Shown here: in pieces, positions 61,901 to 64,000 of the stretch
Layout: the number at the start of each line of letters is the position of its first letter
How positions within the stretch are numbered: the first letter of the stretch is position 1
NCBI GenBank assembly: GCA_030041385.1
Contig: JASHNY010000171.1
Span: 1 to 64,000, forward strand
Direction: 5' to 3'
Length of the DNA: 64,000 nucleotides
DNA from: Alphaproteobacteria bacterium
GTDB lineage: Bacteria > Pseudomonadota > Alphaproteobacteria > ATCC43930 > CGMCC-115725
Notes under the pieces: model-generated
The model's input: only the letters and a program-made list of their open reading frames with translations
The model's database searches: none
What the model was told of the DNA's origin: nothing
Position numbers and translations under genes: made by a program

Positions 61901-64000
61901 TCGCTCCCGGCCGAGAGGTCGAGATCGCCATTGGCCGTGACCGTGGCATAGGGCCCGATCTCCACCGTGTTGTCGGGCTCAATGTCGACCGTGGTCGAGC
62001 CGAGCGTCGCCGTGCCGGCACCATAGGTCTCGGTGCTGATTTCCTGGTCGATCGTGCCGCCGCCGCGCGCCGACATGACGATCGCGCCGGAGCTGGTGAT
62101 GCTCGCGCCCTGCCCAACATAGACATCGGCGATGTCGGTGCTGGTCGTGATGGTGCCGGTGACGGCCGCGCCCGATACCGCCCCGCCAGTCTCGAACGCC
62201 ATGATGTCATGGACATTGAAGATGTTGAGCGCGGCCAGCGTGATCAGCGGCAGATCGGAGGTGACGCCCGGCACGTCGAGCGACGCATAATCGCCGATCG
62301 TCACCTTGGTCGTGAAGCTGATCGTCGTGGTGTCGGCAGCGCCGGCGGCGCTGGCCAGCCCGCCGGTCGTGCCGAAATCGTTCTCGGACTCGCTGCCGTC
62401 GTTGAGCAGCGGCTTCTCGGCGTCGTCGGTCGCGGTGATCGAGATGTCGTCCGATGTCACGGTCGCGTTGTCGCCGACGGCGGCGGTGGTGGCGGCGCTG
62501 ATCTGGTTGTCGATGCCGGCGCCGCTACCGGCGAGCACGCCGCCCGCCAAGGTGGTGATCTGGGCGTTGAAGGTGGCGATATGGTCGGCGCCGAGCGTGA
62601 CCGTCGCGGCATCGACATAGGACCCCGCGCCGATCGTCGCCGTCGTCGTGCTGTCGTTGGTAGTGTCGGCCACCGCGGCGTCGCCGGCGATCGCCCCGCC
62701 CGACCCCGCATTGGTCAGGGCGAAATTGTCGTCGTTGGCCGTCGCCGCGATCGTAACGTCGCCGCTGTCGGTCAGCAGCACGTTCGAGCCGAGATAGGCT
62801 TCGGTGTCTGTGTCGGAATTGGATTGCGAGGTGGCGATGCCGGCCGCGACCAGGCCGCCCGCATTGCTGTCGGAATCGGCTTCCTGCTCGTTGGTGCCGA
62901 CGGCGCTGATGAAGGTCGCGCCGGCGATGGTCAATACTGCGCTGCTGTCGACAAAGCTCTTGATCACGCTGTTGTTGTTGGTGATCGCATTGGTACTGGT
63001 GGCGCCGACCAGCGCACCCACCGAACCCGTAGAGGTCGCCTGCGCCGAATAGCCCGCATTGGTCGTCGGCAATGGCGTGCTCGCCGACAGGGTGAGCGAG
63101 CCCGCGGTGATCTGCGCGTCCGAGCCGACCGAGGCAGTGACGGTCGGCGCGAGAGTCACCTCGCTCAACGACACGCCCACGGCCAGCCCGCCGGCGCTGA
63201 CGCCGTTGGTCGTGGCGTCGGCCGCGAAGGTGGCCGATGCATCGACCGACACCGCGCCCGGCGTACTTACCGTCGTGTTATTGCCGATGGTCGCCGCGAC
63301 GGTGGGATTGGCCTCGACGATCGTGAAATTGGCTGAGAAGGCGCCGATGCCGGCGGAAATCGCGTCGGTCGTGGCGTTGACGGTTACCGTCGAATCGGCC
63401 GAAACCGTCAGCGAGGCGATGTTGGTAAGGCTCGCGGAATCGTCCACCGTCGCGGTGGCGCCGCCGCCGATCGTGATCTCGACAAAGGTCGCGCCGGCGC
63501 CGACCGCACCGACATCCGCCTGTCCGGTCAATGCGGTGAAGCTGCGGTCCGCACTGGCCTCGACGGTGACGGCCTGAGCCCCGGTCACGCTGCCGAGCGT
63601 CGCCTGGGTCACGCTGTTGTCGGTGATGACGACGACGCCGGCGCCGAGGCCGATATAGCCGGCCTGCAGGCCGAGCGAGGTCACGTTGACCCCTTCGTTG
63701 AACACGGCGGCGACGGCGATATTGCGGCCGGCGTAATTCGTGCCGTCATCGGATGCGGTGACGTTGTCGGCGATCGACAGCACATCCACCGCCGCGCCGG
63801 CCCCGACCACGCCGCCCGAGACCTGGCCGAGAACCTGGGTGACGCTCGCCGCCTCGTCGGCGGTGACGCCGATGTCGTTGTCGGCATGGATGCTGGCGCC
63901 GGCCTGTACCGCAGCCGTGGTGCCCGGCGGCAGTGCCGGCACGTTCTCGGCATTCAAGATGCTTGACTGGGTCGGGCCGTCGTTGTTGACGTCGGCCCCC
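52975..64000 (-). CDS. Giant repetitive beta-helix-type surface protein/adhesin (N-terminus beyond the right edge)
   Basis: The frame runs from the right edge to a stop at 52975, more than 3,670 residues, with no start visible. It is acidic, rich in Thr/Ser/Asn/Gly/Ala and poor in Lys and Cys. Much consists of short beta-strand units with turns such as TAGG, TGGG and NGNI, as in filamentous-haemagglutinin or leukotoxin-like right-handed helices. Three non-repetitive blocks interrupt it: helical inserts at 61290-61480 and 58340-58930, and a Trp/Tyr-rich block at 59580-59960. Near the C-terminus is a Gly-Pro-Trp repeat; the end reads LQRNPNLCIRVQI. There is no autotransporter barrel, RTX nonapeptide array or LPXTG. 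Expected to be exported by the downstream genes. Confidence 0.85.
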   Translation of the reverse strand, partial: GADVNNDGPTQSSILNAENVPALPPGTTAAVQAGASIHADNDIGVTADEAASVTQVLGQVSGGVVGAGAAVDVLSIADNVTASDDGTNYAGRNIAVAAVFNEGVNVTSLGLQAGYIGLGAGVVVITDNSVTQATLGSVTGAQAVTVEASADRSFTALTGQADVGAVGAGATFVEITIGGGATATVDDSASLTNIASLTVSADSTVTVNATTDAISAGIGAFSANFTIVEANPTVAATIGNNTTVSTPGAVSVDASATFAADATTNGVSAGGLAVGVSLSEVTLAPTVTASVGSDAQITAGSLTLSASTPLPTTNAGYSAQATSTGSVGALVGATSTNAITNNNSVIKSFVDSSAVLTIAGATFISAVGTNEQEADSDSNAGGLVAAGIATSQSNSDTDTEAYLGSNVLLTDSGDVTIAATANDDNFALTNAGSGGAIAGDAAVADTTNDSTTTATIGAGSYVDAATVTLGADHIATFNAQITTLAGGVLAGSGAGIDNQISAATTAAVGDNATVTSDDISITATDDAEKPLLNDGSESENDFGTTGGLASAAGAADTTTISFTTKVTIGDYASLDVPGVTSDLPLITLAALNIFNVHDIMAFETGGAVSGAAVTGTITTSTDIADVYVGQGASITSSGAIVMSARGGGTIDQEISTETYGAGTATLGSTTVDIEPDNTVEIGPYATVTANGDLDLSAGSDTNYDTDQYVLTSTYDGFAGSAIPISSIHATGYLIQTDLINIDQGALAESGGTANLYTDLFGDDQVTTQAKAESWVSDLSGSILSALGGGALAQYANTNTLYLANSVITNDGTVETGINRNLSLDLTGWNDATGQITSYTASPGITFQSTYQTIANTLAAEITRDEQLLNEYGANTPLLQQFYQNQINQDEAEIAADNLPTETPGGTPEGTTGYQMAVNVAPIVADAGRIWVVGSELAGSGSFIAPSDASVTITNNTPAFLNIYGITIPADNGGMYFNGDLWTTNSQITTQDQKNIGALNQRNQNAGSPLSGFTASSAGFAAVPNPSTSTPVITIENTLDVTEYNNTHGTQYTWPDITLVSLEDGGVGIDAPTTDVTFATKTATDADSLGNINMNGPVIAANLTVTTGGEYLFDQPSEVFPTGDTPYTAWAGITTGSYDPNNPGQTAPYVAEASAQAVQTLLSQLPNGQQEIFASKIVVIADVIDVDGVIQSGQTDYDLTLPQVQTDNDIAAILHSGATTPQLLVNESNSNFTVYFDPISKQIQISSIKASGGDIELTGQIVNTANGQIIVQGGYADVNIDNQTNYALEVNTLDVSAPGMGTLLIDDTTPRVINGTTYNSYVTLYQVNNGEVTETVGYGDNTTTYAAVSMSDSFTYAPVSNWRYAWTVGVSYEEQLSTTEVQSNWAGIIPTGSSSFTWDTTIALGTPVLEGAGPYYYLGNPADNYVNDPYAFSSQTITESLTTYAPITNTSTSWYGGTTYTVQFEAVAGTVELFNQDISAARPIGIQFIGYDSGGVTINSEGNVVVNGPISNPSGTTSITTQGSILQGGASGSVGGSQVVLSAQDGIGTATVPLQVNVGGTATAGLNAVTASGIINISQAAGTLPVDQVVTQTLGAITLSAEGNIDVAQGGQGLVSGGAISLASTAGGIGGGTAAPLLVNTSDATMQDSLTVTAQTDVYIEDETGNLQVNSITTPGDVWLDVPNGSLINANQTGTVDQRTEQDLIDTVWSELGLTQQTGYAQTVANTIASYVSAMQQEYQTYWQFRHLQTDGGATFDPSLIPNGNYLTAAQTAYYQNYYAGQGLDASQIQTAIQTLNNQDAAEYVALNATFGAGGTYVTENDTSFTPDTYNPSFVYKPTTNETNALAATIPEWSENSLYYPLSAGLLKEVTSTQVVIYNPNIVANNVTLLTEGSVGDNGQSLNIDVSTPPVTFTTQEQVALAAAQRQDVQFLGAEPIAATVDFNAATNQITRVDGGTWSGLAVGDMITVQGSTTQNATNGNLFYEIAAINSSDTVLTLVSTGAAGTTSLVASETNEAVTVAPVVLDPSFQATGATVSADVIFAASTTSGGATITRTDGGNWVTDGFAVGQLLQITGSNLNSTSDGLTYTVAAVTGQVITLSQSDLIQNEGTQTDPIAIQITPGKAPVITNIEVAQIEPLTADMTGKLNITAGESVLLNSNVGDINIGQITAGDTTVGAQIRIEGQGSILDAAGSGVTNLRGNYVLLEAANGAIGSYSVGTDGTVDSNPITLDQVGAGGLSASAQQVINIAEVAGYGSGNLNIESVFSAGGNVYLSAYNSILSAENNTFTKIQAGDISLDAMNGTIGSAGTPADYLDIDASGTVTALAEGNIWISQTAGDLTVSQIQSDSGDVYLQAAFSIVEDPAVGPAPAVFGNNIDLVAVAGGIGAPGASLGIISQAADGKYDAGLGGMLTASSDTLGIYLTQTTGDLLLDTISVTGALGAADSAFIAAPDGNIYNGTGGYNVLSGNVLLFASGNIGTADTHIKTEVGTIEAQSTAGSTWVDNTGGLDIGGSFTSNPDGVVSGGTTNITASSPIEIKKSIDSVGAVNITANDAVTGTLVIDSLDLDNNPIFIKSDDASVTLTADASLTVQAGVSVEAATDITATAATTVTIGGGATFQADGNITVTAGTSLTMDSGGTLNAGGAIGVTTLQGDMVLGLLESGLSNGTAVTLASAGNIFGNGDPLNVELLGSGAAAALNANNGNGNIGTSLLPLAVSMGASDTLSGVAAAAYFDSPTGLQITTLSTTGELSVNAALNLAVETLSSTDGNIDLQSGGAFTTGTGGQVTSGGAITINSASIVMGAGSDIIGGGEVSLTTTQGNIVLGAVESSFGPGLAINLDAAGSVLGNGDGQPYNIMLTGTGADVNILAGTGIGSSTLAVSVDPGTLTATATTGDIWLYVADGIDAASVVADTGSVNLFGANNLTFGTIDAAQNVLVDAAGDLTGTTIDATNGNVTIDAGGNATLTTVDAGNAITVNVGGTLYLVSTDSASASLTAGGTISFGNMVATGAVSLTSHHGDILGENLTAGGNVSVSGVGVSLTSVTAGGTTAIDATGPTSATDAVAGEVSIADYVSATGTVTIAAYDSIAIPSVTSTAGSIGLTATNGNIAIPTLAAAGDITSTAAGTTTLDTATSGGSMSFTSGGEILFTTLTAGGSIAVVSGTADVLGVTATAGGNADFAGDGVAMMTLTAGGTVSLTSDGPLSLADPYAGEIIINSVTAGGTVTADSAFSIFVPSIMSTGGGISLTAGQDIEVPTLAAATTAAGSITTEAGGVTNIVAATGGGDLSLSGTGTITFRLLAAGGNLAVTSADGFVLGVPDAQIEAYDGSVFAGGNASISGVGVAFTDLAAGGNVSVTSAGIVPPTRSDPNYNGPNLYATEPYLWPALGNLYYLQLGLTHQQPVNMPAVLYGLSYTLYDMTHAQYVVTVAPTNLGNLVTTLEDDVAGLLTVPVPPNVPPPHWQGLPAGSYTVTYPPCPPVPGHPPGPPPYFFGAGPWYGPGPGPGPWTGPGPWPGPGPWLGPWPGPGPWPAPGQWSDVFGEGGIAFNNIMAGGSVTVSSGDAIDGNGIYARTEITLTTDTLAASTPGNRLNPFERDLDVDVDYTNAPEIAMNGQVVFIDHRGQPPGPVPTISWAVSDRQTDSVSDNGSPDWVGDFVNYLAQDALQRNPNLCIRVQI
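53403..53522 (-). repeat. Gly-Pro-Trp tandem repeat coding region
   Basis: Short tandem units of the type GGACCCGG(A/C)CC encode GPGPGPWTGPGPWPGPGPW-like sequence (residues of the giant protein's C-terminal part). The units are imperfect. The stretch likely forms an extended, stiff linker or wall-binding segment and is prone to length variation. Confidence 0.75.
53930..55120 (-). repeat. Degenerate repeats encoding TAGG-type beta-helix turns
   Basis: About 20-residue units recur with a TAGG/AAGG turn: LTAGGNVSVSGVGV, VTAGGTTAID, LTAGGSIAVVSG, LTAGGTVSLTSDG, VTAGGTVTADSA, LAAGGNLAVTSA. At DNA level this appears as recurrent GCCGCC(C/G)GC(G/C)GTCA segments. They mark one coil per unit of a predicted beta-helix near the C-terminal end. 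Confidence 0.65.

Noticed and set aside
56998..63336. A 2,112-codon open frame on the plus strand opposite the giant gene, and another at 53557-56109
   Set aside because: It is an antisense shadow: high GC and a strong codon bias leave the opposite strand open. The product is Arg/Gly/Asp-rich with no domains, while the minus-strand product has clear beta-helix repeats.
52975..64000. Whether the giant protein is a classical autotransporter or RTX protein
   Set aside because: No C-terminal barrel ending in an aromatic residue, no GGxGxDxxx nonapeptide array and no LPXTG were seen; the N-terminus is outside the window, so a two-partner-secretion domain cannot be excluded.

Overview
The window looks like chromosome from a high-GC alphaproteobacterium, most likely Hyphomicrobiales/Rhizobiales or a close relative. 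The evidence is a FixL with a haem-PAS signature, FixJ-type and FixK-type regulators, a Pat-type protein acetyltransferase fusion, small proteins of a kind I associate with this group, and a short palindromic repeat between convergent genes. No rRNA, tRNA or CRISPR array was seen. The taxonomy is inference.

Region A (about 1-41.4 kb) is a low-oxygen/nitrosative-stress island. I read 14 FNR/FixK-type palindromes (TTGAT-N4-ATCAA with small variations). Nearly all lie 60-90 bases upstream of a start codon. They precede an alcohol dehydrogenase, quinol-type NO reductase (norB), three universal stress proteins, a GTPase of the cyclic-2,3-diphosphoglycerate synthetase family, an M48 protease, FtsH, a 44-residue membrane protein, fixL and a receiver-only protein, two CBS-BON proteins, a BON protein, Hsp20, NnrS and a Pat-like acyl-CoA synthetase/acetyltransferase. 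The likely regulators are encoded in the same stretch: FixJ at 3.2 kb, a FixK-like CRP/FNR protein at 9.1 kb, FixL at 27-28.8 kb, and two receiver-only proteins. The fixK-like gene heads a run with a receiver protein, an ABC membrane domain lacking its ATPase, and an YhiI-RbbA-YhhJ export set. A proton-pump-type P-ATPase and an atypical Nramp transporter follow Hsp20. The picture is of cells adapting to hypoxia and NO by detoxification, protein quality control, metabolic acetylation and membrane energetics.

Region B (about 41.4-42.5 kb) is a small junction: the C-terminal end of a transposase, then a two-gene unit in which one protein resembles Tse2-type ADP-ribosyltransferase toxins and the other is an acidic partner. 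A flavin-dependent LLM oxidoreductase follows.

Region C (43.5-64 kb, minus strand) is a six-gene unit running leftward from the right edge. It starts with a giant beta-helix-type surface protein (more than 3,670 residues here, N-terminus outside the window), followed by a SapC-family protein, a GAF-domain HlyD-type adaptor, a PqqD-like/site-2-protease/HlyD fusion, a short SecA-like ATPase, and a TPR protein with a glycosyltransferase-9-like domain. The last four genes overlap or nearly abut. No ABC ATPase, TolC, TpsB or autotransporter barrel is visible. This looks like a dedicated export and modification system for a giant adhesin, powered by a SecA-like motor, and it is the most interesting part of the window. 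I saw no FNR-type box in this region.
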